The notes beneath the pieces are model-generated. The model was not told the origin of the DNA. It saw only the letters and a program-made list of their open reading frames with translations, and did not search any database. Made by a program: the position numbers and the translations under genes. From Opitutales bacterium (GTDB lineage: Bacteria; Verrucomicrobiota; Verrucomicrobiia; Opitutales; Seribacteraceae), in assembly GCA_028042835.1 (NCBI GenBank), contig JAOFOL010000021.1, forward strand, positions 1 through 33,993: DNA of 33,993 nucleotides, read 5' to 3'. This document shows, piece after piece, positions 8,185 through 16,330 of the stretch. Within the stretch, counting starts at the first letter, position 1, and the number at the start of each line of letters is the position of its first letter.

Positions 8185-9318
8185 TCAAGGCAAGGGGGGG
8201 AGAGGAGGTAAACCTCCTGAGTCTCCATCAGAATCACTTGGTAAAGGAGGCAATCCGGGTAAAGAATCATCGCTATCAGGCATGGGTGGTAAATCTCCAC
8301 CAGAATCAGGCAGTCCGGGTAAACCGGGCAAAGAGAGATCCTCAGTTGGTTGATCAGAAGATGGCTCAGTAAGACCGGGTAAGGATGGTAAATCCGAAGG
8401 AGAAGAATCTTCATCAGCCAGTGGAGGCATAGAAACATCAGGCTCGGATGCAAATGGTGCTTCTTCCACGGATTCTAAACCAGGAAGTCCTGGTAATTCG
8501 GGAATTGATTCGTTAGGTGCAGGTTCCTCTGTGATTGTAACCTCAGAAGGAAGTGAAGGCACATCCGGTAAACCAATTTCTGCAGGCTCAATGACTGGAT
8601 CAGGCAAGATCGGTTCTGGAGATGTAGGAATCGGTTCGATTACGGCCTGTTCTTGTGGAGATGCGATTATTGGTAAGTCTGGTTGAGCAACCTCAGGTGT
8701 AAAATCAGGCATAATTTCGTTATTTACTGCGGGTTCAGTTTCATCAAGCCCGGTACTTTTTACACTGTCATTAAGAATAGGTTTCGAAACTTTTAATGCC
8801 TCCTTGATGGGAGTACCATCAGATCTCCATGTTGCTTCCTCACCATGCCTCACTCCTTTAGAGTATGCTCGAACATACATTTTTTGCCCGTTCGGCCACC
8901 ATCTTGTTACAGTGCCATTCCACTTACCGTCCGTATAATTTCTCTCATACATTTTTATTCCATTGGAGAACCAACGCGTACTTGGACCATCTTTTTTTCC
9001 ATTTCTCCAACTCTCATCTGCGATTATAAACTTACCATCAGGTCCATCTTCGACCGTAACAATCTGGCCAGTGAAAGGAGTATCAGAAAACTTTTGATAC
9101 AGTAAACCATACCGGCTTGCGAAGAACTCATCATATTCATCTGCACTCACTTGGTATGCATCTTTGGATATATCTACCTGCTGTTTGGCTACGGAAGCTT
9201 GTTGCAGCTTATCAGGGCTTGCTGGGGAACCAGCGACATTTTTTCGGTAACGATTTTCGCAAGATGCGAACATCAATAATAGAAGAGAACCAAGGGCATG
9301 TAAGGAGTATCTTTTCAT
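8185..9318 (-). CDS. MORN/YwqK-type repeat lipoprotein with proline-rich tail
   Basis: A 377-residue predicted lipoprotein. The N terminus MKRYSLHALGSLLLLMFASC is a type II signal peptide with the lipidated Cys at position 20 (lipobox Phe-Ala-Ser-Cys, so Phe rather than Leu at -3). Residues about 95-170 hold MORN_2/YwqK-like units: RWFSNGIKMYERNYTDGKWNG, RWWPNGQKMYVRAYSKGVRHG and a third. From about residue 190 the chain becomes acidic and proline-rich, with repeated Leu-Pro-Gly-Leu-Pro and Leu-Pro-Pro-Leu-Pro motifs up to the stop, likely a disordered surface or spacer tail. YwqK-type proteins are sometimes annotated as antitoxins, but no toxin gene is beside it and the signal peptide argues against that. 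It belongs with the two other MORN lipoproteins in this window. Confidence 0.8.
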   Translation of the reverse strand: MKRYSLHALGSLLLLMFASCENRYRKNVAGSPASPDKLQQASVAKQQVDISKDAYQVSADEYDEFFASRYGLLYQKFSDTPFTGQIVTVEDGPDGKFIIADESWRNGKKDGPSTRWFSNGIKMYERNYTDGKWNGTVTRWWPNGQKMYVRAYSKGVRHGEEATWRSDGTPIKEALKVSKPILNDSVKSTGLDETEPAVNNEIMPDFTPEVAQPDLPIIASPQEQAVIEPIPTSPEPILPDPVIEPAEIGLPDVPSLPSEVTITEEPAPNESIPELPGLPGLESVEEAPFASEPDVSMPPLADEDSSPSDLPSLPGLTEPSSDQPTEDLSLPGLPGLPDSGGDLPPMPDSDDSLPGLPPLPSDSDGDSGGLPPLPPLP

Positions 9319-9333
9319 TGCAATTTTATTTTG

Positions 9334-9376
9334 GTAAAATGTTGCCTCATGGCAAGAAAGAAGGATTTCATTTTAC
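9334..9376. promoter_or_regulatory. Nested inverted repeat upstream of hppA
   Basis: GTAAAATG (9334-9341) is the exact reverse complement of CATTTTAC (9369-9376). Inside lies a second pair, TTGCC (9342-9346) and GGCAA (9351-9355), with a TCAT loop. The 13 bases 9356-9368 would bulge out. It sits between the divergent lipoprotein and pyrophosphatase genes and could be an operator or a structured leader; nothing shows which. Confidence 0.3.
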
Positions 9377-9424
9377 AAGAAGTTGTTTAGCTAATTAGAA
9401 GAATAATTCCTTGCTTAATGAATC

Positions 9425-9454
9425 AAAATCGATCAAAATCGATCTTTTTCGATC
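9425..9454. repeat. Three tandem 10-bp units upstream of hppA
   Basis: AAAATCGATC occurs twice head to tail (9425-9434, 9435-9444), followed directly by TTTTTCGATC (9445-9454), which keeps the last five bases. The 10-bp period equals about one helical turn, so a protein bound to the units would sit on one face of the DNA. The block is 46 bp before the hppA ATG. Confidence 0.6.
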
Positions 9455-9500
9455 ATTAGTTGATCTATCATCAAATAAACTAACAGCACAGCCCTTACGC

Positions 9501-11681
9501 ATGAACTTAGATACTCTCCTCCTAGCCATTCCAGCTTTCGGTCTCCTTGCCTTACTTTTCACATGGTGGAAAACAAACGAAGTAAATTCTATACCAGAGG
9601 GTACAGAGCGAATGTCAAAAATTGCCAAGAGTATACAGGACGGAGCTATGGCTTTTCTTCGGGCAGAATACCGCATTTTAATTATTTTTGTAGCTGGGGT
9701 AGCCGCATTGCTATACTGGAGTGGTTCAAATAATGACCAAAGTCACGCCCTGGTCGCTGTCTCCTTTACTGTTGGAGCATTTTGCTCCGCTCTGGCAGGA
9801 TATCTAGGAATGAAAGTGGCCACTAAAGCAAATGTTAGAACTGCAAATGCTGCCAAAGATAGTCTTGGAAAAGCCCTCGAAGTTGCCTTTTCAGGGGGTG
9901 CCGTAATGGGTTTGGGTGTTGTTGGTCTCGGAATATTAGGACTTGGTAGTTTGTTTTACATTTTTGGAAATCACTTTGGAGCTTTCGAGCCACAAGCATC
10001 TCTCGGAGTTACTTTATCTGTTTTAACTGGTTTTTCATTTGGAGCATCTTCGATTGCTCTTTTTGCTCGAGTTGGAGGCGGTATATACACAAAAGCCGCA
10101 GATGTGGGAGCAGATCTAGTCGGTAAAGTTGAAGCAGGAATTCCGGAAGATCATCCGCTTAACCCAGCGACAATCGCCGATAATGTGGGAGATAATGTGG
10201 GCGATGTAGCAGGTATGGGAGCTGATCTTTTCGAATCTTATGTTGGATCTATTATCGGAACAATGGTTTTAGGGGCTGCAATGGTAGCAGGAGCAACAAA
10301 TTTTTCTGATTTCCTCGGAGGACTCTCTCCCATCGTCTTACCATTAATATTAGGTGCCATTGGAATCGTTACTTCAATAATTGGAACCTTTCTTGTACGG
10401 GTTAAAGATGGTGGAGATCCACAAAGAGCCCTTAATACAGGTGAATTTACATCTTCTGCGCTTATGATCGCAGCTTCTTACTATGTAATTAACAAATTTT
10501 TGCCAGAGAGCTGGGTGTACAACGAAATTACCTATACTTCAATGGGTGTGTTTTGGGCAACTATTATTGGTCTTATTTCAGGACTTGCGATTGGATTTAT
10601 TACCGAGCACTACACAGGGACAAATAAGAAGCCAGTAAGAGCGATTGTAGAACAATCTATAACTGGATACGCGACCAACATCATTTCTGGTCTGGGCGTC
10701 GGGATGATATCAACAACATTTCCAATTTTAATTTTGGCTGCGGCAGTGGTTGGAGCACATGAACTCGCAGGTCTATATGGTATTGCAATTGCTGCAGTAG
10801 GCATGCTTTCAAATACTGGAATTCAGCTGGCGGTAGATGCATATGGCCCCATTTCAGATAACGCTGGAGGAATTGCTGAAATGGCGGAGTTGCCACCTGA
10901 AGTTCGAAAAAGAACAGATAAACTTGATGCAGTTGGAAATACAACAGCAGCTATCGGTAAAGGTTTTGCAATTGGTTCAGCCGCCCTAACAGCACTCGCC
11001 CTTTTTGCTGCGTTCAAAGAAACTGCCGGAATTGATGTGATTGATGTATCTGCACCGAAGGTTATGGCCGGCTTATTTATAGGTGCAATGTTACCGTTTC
11101 TCTTTAGTGCTCTCGCAATGGGTGCAGTAGGAAGAGCAGCCATGTCCATGATCCAGGAAGTTCGTAGACAGTTTAAAGACATTCCTGCCTTAAAAAAAGC
11201 CTTGGAGATAATGAATAAAAATGAAGGTAAACCAACTTCAGAATGGTCGGACGATGAAAGAGACAGTTTTGATAAGGCGATAGATTCTGCAGAATATGGT
11301 AAATGTGTCGAAATTTCCACCCAATCAGCAATCAAAGAAATGGTAGCTCCCGGGATGGTAGCAATCCTCACGCCTGTAGCGGTTGGATTTGGCGGTGGGG
11401 CTACAATGCTTGGAGGAGTTCTTGCAGGAGTTACAGCATCCGGAGTCTTACTTGCTCTCTTTCAATCAAATGCAGGTGGGGCTTGGGATAATGCTAAGAA
11501 GATGGTGGAGGAAGGGTATGAAATCGATGGCGTAGTTCACGGTAAAGGTTCAGAAGTGCATAAAGCGGCCGTCGTAGGTGATACCGTGGGCGATCCTCTC
11601 AAGGATACGTCTGGCCCATCGTTGAATATTTTGCTTAAACTGATGTCTGTAGTAGCATTGGTGCTAGCACCTTACCTTTAA
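9501..11681 (+). CDS. hppA: Membrane-bound ion-pumping pyrophosphatase, K+-dependent type
   Basis: An integral membrane pyrophosphatase that couples PPi hydrolysis to H+ or Na+ export. From the ATG at 9501 it is 726 residues, with about 16 hydrophobic segments. Earlier in-frame starts would add an unlikely non-hydrophobic tail encoded across the upstream repeats. The substrate-binding motif DVGADLVGK (201-209), the Asp-rich [20 protein letters not shown] and the C-terminal [14 protein letters not shown] are intact. In the ion-dependence region the sequence is [14 protein letters not shown]: Ala483 and Gly486 replace the Lys/Thr pair of K+-independent enzymes, so this is the K+-dependent class, which includes both Na+ and H+ pumps. 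The promoter region upstream holds tandem 10-bp repeats. ppdK, which also handles PPi, lies about 16 kb away. Confidence 0.97.
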   Translation: MNLDTLLLAIPAFGLLALLFTWWKTNEVNSIPEGTERMSKIAKSIQDGAMAFLRAEYRILIIFVAGVAALLYWSGSNNDQSHALVAVSFTVGAFCSALAGYLGMKVATKANVRTANAAKDSLGKALEVAFSGGAVMGLGVVGLGILGLGSLFYIFGNHFGAFEPQASLGVTLSVLTGFSFGASSIALFARVGGGIYTKAADVGADLVGKVEAGIPEDHPLNPATIADNVGDNVGDVAGMGADLFESYVGSIIGTMVLGAAMVAGATNFSDFLGGLSPIVLPLILGAIGIVTSIIGTFLVRVKDGGDPQRALNTGEFTSSALMIAASYYVINKFLPESWVYNEITYTSMGVFWATIIGLISGLAIGFITEHYTGTNKKPVRAIVEQSITGYATNIISGLGVGMISTTFPILILAAAVVGAHELAGLYGIAIAAVGMLSNTGIQLAVDAYGPISDNAGGIAEMAELPPEVRKRTDKLDAVGNTTAAIGKGFAIGSAALTALALFAAFKETAGIDVIDVSAPKVMAGLFIGAMLPFLFSALAMGAVGRAAMSMIQEVRRQFKDIPALKKALEIMNKNEGKPTSEWSDDERDSFDKAIDSAEYGKCVEISTQSAIKEMVAPGMVAILTPVAVGFGGGATMLGGVLAGVTASGVLLALFQSNAGGAWDNAKKMVEEGYEIDGVVHGKGSEVHKAAVVGDTVGDPLKDTSGPSLNILLKLMSVVALVLAPYL

Positions 11682-11702
11682 ATTTAAAGAGAATTTAAAT
11701 TT
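11680..11702. terminator. AT-only hairpin between convergent hppA and rpe
   Basis: AAATTTAAA (11680-11688) and TTTAAATTT (11694-11702) pair perfectly around GAGAA. It starts within the hppA stop codon and touches the end of rpe (11703), so it could serve both directions. Having no G-C pairs, it would be weak. Confidence 0.35.
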
Positions 11703-12371
11703 TCAGGATGCTTCAATCGTATGAGCAAAACTCTTACGATCTGCAGCATTTAGCTTGTAATAAGCTGTCCCTGCAACAAAAACATCAACTCCTGCTTCTA
11801 AGCAGGGTTGTATGCTATCCGGACCTACCCCACCATCTACCTCAATTAAAAAATCAAAATCCGAGCTATCTCTAATCTGTGCAATCCTACTGACTTTACC
11901 AAGTACATTCTCGATAAATTTCTGACCACCAAATCCTGGAAAAACGGTCATGAAAAGCACAAGATCAACCTGATCCAAAAAGGGGATTAATCCATCTACT
12001 TCGGTATCAGGATTTATAACTATTCCATTTTTGATTCCTGCCTGTCTAATTTTAAGTAAAGCAGCACTATGATCATATTTTGGTTCTAAATGAATACTTA
12101 TAAGATCAGCTCCGGCCGCTACGAAAGGGTCTATGTACAAATCAGGTTGATCAAGCATTAAATGAACATCAAAAAAGATATCTGAATGTTTTCGCAAGTC
12201 AGATACAGTTTGTGGTCCGAAACTTAGATTTGGAACAAAATGCCCATCCATAATATCGAGATGAATCCATTTCCTTCCATCTTCGTCAGCCGTTTTAAGT
12301 GCTTCAGATAAATTAGCATGGTTTCCAGCAAGTATTGAGGGAGCTAGAAACTTTTTTCTTACAGTCTTCAT
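11703..12371 (-). CDS. rpe: Ribulose-phosphate 3-epimerase
   Basis: Interconverts ribulose 5-phosphate and xylulose 5-phosphate in the pentose phosphate pathway. The 222 residues match the family length and TIM-barrel motif order: LAPSILAGN at the N terminus, IHLDIMDGHFVPNLSFGP with His37 and Asp39, FDVHLM with His70, MTVFPGFGGQKF in the flexible phosphate loop, and EVDGGV with Asp179. These supply the metal ligands and acid/base pair. It is the last gene of the minus-strand run from rpmF, 4 bp after the stop of the LptE-like gene, so it is probably co-transcribed with envelope genes. Confidence 0.97.
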   Translation of the reverse strand: MKTVRKKFLAPSILAGNHANLSEALKTADEDGRKWIHLDIMDGHFVPNLSFGPQTVSDLRKHSDIFFDVHLMLDQPDLYIDPFVAAGADLISIHLEPKYDHSAALLKIRQAGIKNGIVINPDTEVDGLIPFLDQVDLVLFMTVFPGFGGQKFIENVLGKVSRIAQIRDSSDFDFLIEVDGGVGPDSIQPCLEAGVDVFVAGTAYYKLNAADRKSFAHTIEAS

Positions 12372-12375
12372 ATTC

Positions 12376-12888
12376 TCAGGGTAAAATTTGAATCAGATCT
12401 CTAGTAATTCTTTTACTTAAATCTCGTGCTAAAGTGATTTGTAACTGCCTGTCGCCAACATGTTCAACATTAAGAGTTTGAGGTGAAGATGCACTAACCA
12501 AATAATTACTATTTAAAAATTCACGGTTGTGACGTGAATTCGTTACAATGATATGGGCAGACAAATTACCTTGAAATGAAGCTGCAGATATAGTGTCACC
12601 AGCTTGAAAGGATTCAGGCTTCATTCCATATGATTCCAAAACTACAGATATGACATAATCTTGGTTGGAGGAAGCTGGGTCTACTAAACTCAAATCTGGG
12701 TATTTCAAAAGTTCGTCTTTGAATATTCTTCTAAAAACTGATGAAAATTGAATAGCCTTGGAATTATTTTTAATTTTTATCCCTAAACTACATGGCTTCA
12801 GTTCGGAGGTTAGACCACTCTTATAATTACATCCTACGCAGGCGAAGAAGAGAGGAAGAATTATAAAAGATTTAAAAATCTTAATCAT
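12376..12888 (-). CDS. LptE-like outer-membrane lipoprotein
   Basis: A 170-residue lipoprotein starting at the ATG at 12888, which overlaps the stop of the preceding TPR gene in ATGATTAA. A longer in-frame start would replace the signal peptide with a polar stretch and is rejected. The N terminus is hydrophobic and ends in Val-Gly-Cys at Cys20. The mature part (LGIKIKNNSKAIQFSSVFRRIFKDELLKYPDL, then about 90 residues with DYVISVVLESYG) follows the pattern of LptE, the plug lipoprotein of the LptD lipopolysaccharide translocon: a secretion-type strand, one helix, and strands ending in a second helix. Overall identity to known LptE cannot be judged here. Position after a TPR envelope protein and fabH/plsX supports an envelope role. 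Confidence 0.65.
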   Translation of the reverse strand: MIKIFKSFIILPLFFACVGCNYKSGLTSELKPCSLGIKIKNNSKAIQFSSVFRRIFKDELLKYPDLSLVDPASSNQDYVISVVLESYGMKPESFQAGDTISAASFQGNLSAHIIVTNSRHNREFLNSNYLVSASSPQTLNVEHVGDRQLQITLARDLSKRITRDLIQILP

Positions 12889-13996
12889 TTTCTGACCGCA
12901 AATTAGCGATCTTTTTTTCAGCTTCTCTTGCTGCAGTTGATTCAGGAGCAGTGGTGATAGCCTCATTATAAAATTGAATGGCTGGTCTGTTACCTAATTC
13001 TCTCCAACGGGTTAAATAGTATTTCCCAAACTTTTCAATATATTCACCAACTTCAACCTTACTTGCTGCCAAAACCTGACGCATTTCTTTTCTACCTGCT
13101 TCTGCTTCGACTTTTCGGATTTTGGTATCTGCGAGTCTGACTTTGTAAATAGCTTCGGATTCATGGGAACTTTGGGGAGGTGTATCTGCAAAAAGGATCA
13201 GGTAATCTTCGAAGAAGTTTAAAGCTTTTAGGGTTGCACCTTGATCGTATGAAGGTCCAGCAACTTTATTCCTGTAGATACTGGCGAGCAGAAAATAGGC
13301 TTTTTCACAAAGAAAATTTTCTGGATATAGATTAACTAAGCGATCTAACGCGTCCACTGCTTCCTCAATTTTCTCATCTTTTATAGAAATTTCAGCAAGT
13401 GCCATCAACGCACGAGGTGCAAACTTGGGACCTCGAGCAAGTCCAGCAATTTGGTTAAGCCTTGAACGGTCCTGTGTGCCTGATCTAAACCTAGGAATAA
13501 TTCCCCATTTGCGCGGCAACTTATCTTTAGCAAGTTTTTCAGAAACACGCATCAAGGACTCGGCAACTAGTTCAAAATCATAATTTGTATAAGCTTGAGC
13601 AATCAGCTTTAGATATTCGAAAGACTTACTCCAATCTCCATTACCTTCACGAATTTGGGCAGCACGGTATAAAGACTCAGGCCCTACATCAAAATTTTCC
13701 CCATCTATGCTGACTAAAGCATCTGACCTTCTTTTGGAAAATTTTTCGTAAAGTTTAAGAGACTTCCTCGCAGATCCTTTTTTTTGGTATGCCAAAGCCT
13801 CCTTAAACCACCTCTTAGCGTCAATATCATCATACGGTTTACGATTTTTAACAAAGAAGCCTGTGCCAGGAAAAAGATACTCTTTATCGTTATTATTGAG
13901 ACCTCGTCCTTGATTAGGGCTTTGTGCGGAAACAAATAATGAAGACAGGATTGCCAGTAAAATATAATTTTGTAGAGTTTGAATTTTGGGAATCAT
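12881..13996 (-). CDS. Secreted TPR-repeat protein, BamD/YbgF-like
   Basis: A 371-residue protein with an N-terminal signal peptide (ILLAILSSLFVSA, likely cut before Gln-Ser-Pro) and no lipobox cysteine, so it is predicted to be periplasmic. The body is helical with tetratricopeptide-like units, for example AKRWFKEALAYQKKGSARKSLKLYEKF and ALMALAEISIKDEKIEEAVDALDRLVNLYP. The last third is rich in Glu, Lys and Ala. BamD and YbgF/CpoB have such repeats and act in outer-membrane assembly or division. It lies 9 bp after fabH and its end overlaps the LptE-like gene by 8 bp, so the two are probably translated together and may work together. The specific role is inferred from context. Confidence 0.72.
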   Translation of the reverse strand: MIPKIQTLQNYILLAILSSLFVSAQSPNQGRGLNNNDKEYLFPGTGFFVKNRKPYDDIDAKRWFKEALAYQKKGSARKSLKLYEKFSKRRSDALVSIDGENFDVGPESLYRAAQIREGNGDWSKSFEYLKLIAQAYTNYDFELVAESLMRVSEKLAKDKLPRKWGIIPRFRSGTQDRSRLNQIAGLARGPKFAPRALMALAEISIKDEKIEEAVDALDRLVNLYPENFLCEKAYFLLASIYRNKVAGPSYDQGATLKALNFFEDYLILFADTPPQSSHESEAIYKVRLADTKIRKVEAEAGRKEMRQVLAASKVEVGEYIEKFGKYYLTRWRELGNRPAIQFYNEAITTAPESTAAREAEKKIANLRSEND

Positions 13997-14005
13997 TGTA
14001 AGTAA

Positions 14006-15007
14006 CTAAAATCGAACAAGAGTCGCAGACCATGTCAAGCCTGCACCGAATGCAACTAAGACAGCGAGTTCATCTTCTTTAAATAAACCTTTTTTTACTG
14101 CCTCATCTAAAGCCAGCGGAATTGATGCTGCAGATGTATTACCATGACGGTCTAAGTTACAGAAAAATTTGTTCATAGGAATTTCAAGCCTTTGAGCCAT
14201 ACTCTCCACAATCCTAACATTGGCTTGATGAGGAATAACATGATCGACATCTTCGATATCAAGATCATTTTCAGTAAGCAATTCTCTTGTCGCTTTTTCC
14301 ATAACCCTGACTGCAGACTTAAAAATCTCCTTTCCATTCATTTTAAGAAAATGCTGTCTATTTGCAATCGTGTACTCAGTTGCAGGTTGACTCGAACCTC
14401 CAGCAGGTTGGTGTAAAAGAGTCGGGTTAGAACCATCTGCACCTGAGAGAAAACCTAAAAGTTTGGGTCCATACCCTCGTTTACTTATTATCGCTGCACC
14501 GGCACCATCACCAAAAAGTACGCAGGTTGTACGGTCTTCCCAATCCATGATTGATGACATTTTTTCAGCACCAATAACCAAAGCACATTTATACCTACCT
14601 GAAGAAAGCATGGCGTCTGCAACATCCAGAGAATATAAAAACCCGGAACATGCCGCTTCTAAATCGAAGCAGGCAACCTTGCCAAGACCCAGTCTGTGCT
14701 GAAGTAAGCAGGCTGTTGATGGAAATGCCATATCCGGGGTTATGGTTGCTACAATTACGAGGTCTATCTCTGAAACTTGAATTTGTGCGGATTCGATAGC
14801 TCTTCGTGCAGCATGAAAAGCTAGATCACTGGTAGACTGGTCATTATCTGCAATTCTTCTCTCCGTGATACCTGTTCTCGACTGTATCCACTCGTCAGAT
14901 GTATCAACTCTCGAACTCAGCTCTGTGTTACCTAAAATCTTTTTAGGTACATAGGACCCAATCCCCAAAATTACACTACTGGTATTAGATGTTGAAACTT
15001 GATTCAT
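14006..15007 (-). CDS. fabH: Beta-ketoacyl-ACP synthase III
   Basis: Starts fatty-acid synthesis by condensing acetyl-CoA (or another acyl-CoA) with malonyl-ACP. The 333 residues carry the catalytic triad in place: Cys120 in LEAACSGF, His260 in VIPHQANVRI and Asn290 in RHGNTSAASIP, plus the DEWIQSRTGITERR segment near residues 38-51. The start ATG follows the plsX stop after one base, with AAAGG eight bases upstream, one of the few Shine-Dalgarno-like sites in the window. The plsX-fabH order is widely conserved. Confidence 0.97.
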   Translation of the reverse strand: MNQVSTSNTSSVILGIGSYVPKKILGNTELSSRVDTSDEWIQSRTGITERRIADNDQSTSDLAFHAARRAIESAQIQVSEIDLVIVATITPDMAFPSTACLLQHRLGLGKVACFDLEAACSGFLYSLDVADAMLSSGRYKCALVIGAEKMSSIMDWEDRTTCVLFGDGAGAAIISKRGYGPKLLGFLSGADGSNPTLLHQPAGGSSQPATEYTIANRQHFLKMNGKEIFKSAVRVMEKATRELLTENDLDIEDVDHVIPHQANVRIVESMAQRLEIPMNKFFCNLDRHGNTSAASIPLALDEAVKKGLFKEDELAVLVAFGAGLTWSATLVRF

Positions 15008-15008
15008 A

Positions 15009-16082
15009 TCATTGACCTTTGGAACTCACTAAAGGTTCTGGGCGAAAAATTTCATTAGCTTCTTTTACATCTAAAGCCATCTGTGCCAGCATGTCATGCT
15101 GAACAAGGTCGAGGGCGATTTTAACGGCTCCGCTGATATGATTTCGATTTGAAGAGCCATGCGCTTTTATGACATTCTGAGTAAGACCGAGTAAAGGAGC
15201 TCCACCGAATTGTTCAGGATTTATTCTCTGCTTTAAACTCTTAAAAGCTCCTTTAGACAATAAAGCCCCGGTCTTTCGTAGTGCATTTCTACGAAGTTCC
15301 TCGTCAAGAAAAGAGCTGATTAATTTACTTAGAGATTCACAAGCTTTTAGGACAATATTGCCGACAAAACCATCGCAAACCACCACATCCACGGCATTTT
15401 CAAAAATTTGAAAACCTTCGATAAGTCCGCTGTAATTGATTATACTGCCATCAATATCTTTGAGCATATCGTGGGTTTCATTAATAACCTCATTTCCCTT
15501 ACCCTCTTCCGTCCCAATCGTGAGAAGTCCTACTTTAGGTCGCACTAATCCAAGTGCAACCCGGGCATAATTCGAACCCAATATAGCATTCTGTGCTATA
15601 TGAAACGGTTTAGCATGCGGATTTGCACCCGCATCAAGTAAAGTAAAATATCTCTCTCTACCGGGCCAAATCGTACACAATGCCGGACGTTCCACCCCTT
15701 CCAATGTTCTCAGTCTAATTGTACTGCCTGCCATCAAACAACCTGTATTACCACAACTTAAAAGAGCCTGTGCTTCTTGATCTTTCACGCATTGTAGAGC
15801 CAAAGCCATTGAAGACTTCTTCTTTCCTTTAATGCCTGCGATTGGTTTTTCGTCCATTTCGACGACTTCAGGAGCATGCCTAATTTCAACTTGTCCGGAA
15901 TCAAAATTTCCAAATGAAGATGAATGTTTATGAATTTCATCTTCCCGACCAAATAAAAGGAAACGAGTACCTCTCGGTGAAGTCTCTAAAGACTGGGAGA
16001 TTCCTGCCAAAACTTCTTTTGGACCGTGATCACTCCCCATTACATCGACTGCAAGGGTTACCTTAGCCTCGGTAGTATCCAT
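15009..16082 (-). CDS. plsX: Phosphate acyltransferase PlsX
   Basis: Converts acyl-ACP to acyl-phosphate, the acyl donor for glycerol-3-phosphate acylation in phospholipid synthesis. The 357-residue protein begins with a short tail followed by the family hallmark LAVDVMGSDHGP. It also contains LLSCGNTGCLMAGS, LLDAGANPHAKP and VDVVVCDGFVGNIVLK in the usual order. It lies 20 bp after rpmF and 1 bp before fabH, as in many bacteria, so ribosomal and lipid genes share a transcript. Confidence 0.97.
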   Translation of the reverse strand: MDTTEAKVTLAVDVMGSDHGPKEVLAGISQSLETSPRGTRFLLFGREDEIHKHSSSFGNFDSGQVEIRHAPEVVEMDEKPIAGIKGKKKSSMALALQCVKDQEAQALLSCGNTGCLMAGSTIRLRTLEGVERPALCTIWPGRERYFTLLDAGANPHAKPFHIAQNAILGSNYARVALGLVRPKVGLLTIGTEEGKGNEVINETHDMLKDIDGSIINYSGLIEGFQIFENAVDVVVCDGFVGNIVLKACESLSKLISSFLDEELRRNALRKTGALLSKGAFKSLKQRINPEQFGGAPLLGLTQNVIKAHGSSNRNHISGAVKIALDLVQHDMLAQMALDVKEANEIFRPEPLVSSKGQ

Positions 16083-16102
16083 GCCGAAGCTACTTGTAAA
16101 TC

Positions 16103-16279
16103 TTAGACCTCTAGATCAAGTACTTGCTTACCTCGGTATTGTCCAGTCTCAGGATTAACACGATGTGAGCGAGAAAAAGTTCCATCTGGTTCTTTTACGA
16201 GTAAGGGTGCTTCGAAGCGGTTAGCTCCTCTTCGCTTACGGCTTCTTTGCTTGGATTGTTTTCTTTTAGGCTGTCCCAT
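16103..16279 (-). CDS. rpmF: Large-subunit ribosomal protein bL32 (58 residues)
   Basis: A short gene between uppP and plsX. Translation from the ATG at 16279 begins MGQPKRKQSKQRSRKRRGAN and ends KQVLDLEV before TAA. The Pro-Lys-Arg-Lys-x-Ser-Lys start, the basic N-terminal half and the later SHRVNPETGQYRGKQV match bL32. There is no cysteine, so this is the zinc-free form. The neighbours plsX and fabH are the conserved partners of rpmF in many phyla. A DUF177/YceD gene, often found just upstream, is absent here. A small inverted repeat (AGGAA/TTCCT) lies just upstream of the start. The identification is firm despite the size. Confidence 0.95.
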   Translation of the reverse strand: MGQPKRKQSKQRSRKRRGANRFEAPLLVKEPDGTFSRSHRVNPETGQYRGKQVLDLEV

Positions 16280-16330
16280 GTGTTACATCATAGGAATCTC
16301 GTTCCTCTCGTCAAGATTAGACACAAACAC

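Noticed and set aside
8194-8200. G7 run (C7 on the coding strand) near the end of the proline-rich MORN lipoprotein gene as a second phase-variation tract
   Set aside because: It lies two to four codons before the stop; slippage would only change the last few residues, and seven bases is short for a switch.
8175-8453. 92-codon minus-strand frame overlapping the proline-rich tail
   Set aside because: It is the shifted frame of a repetitive proline/leucine-coding stretch, not an independent gene.
9349-9390. Short 13-codon frame (MARKKDFILQEVV) before hppA as a leader peptide
   Set aside because: It overlaps the inverted repeat, has no ribosome site and ends far from hppA; such short frames arise by chance.
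10823-11371. 182-codon open frame antisense to hppA, and similar long antisense frames in clpB
   Set aside because: They lie wholly opposite strongly conserved genes and show no recognisable protein features; codon bias of the sense gene explains them.
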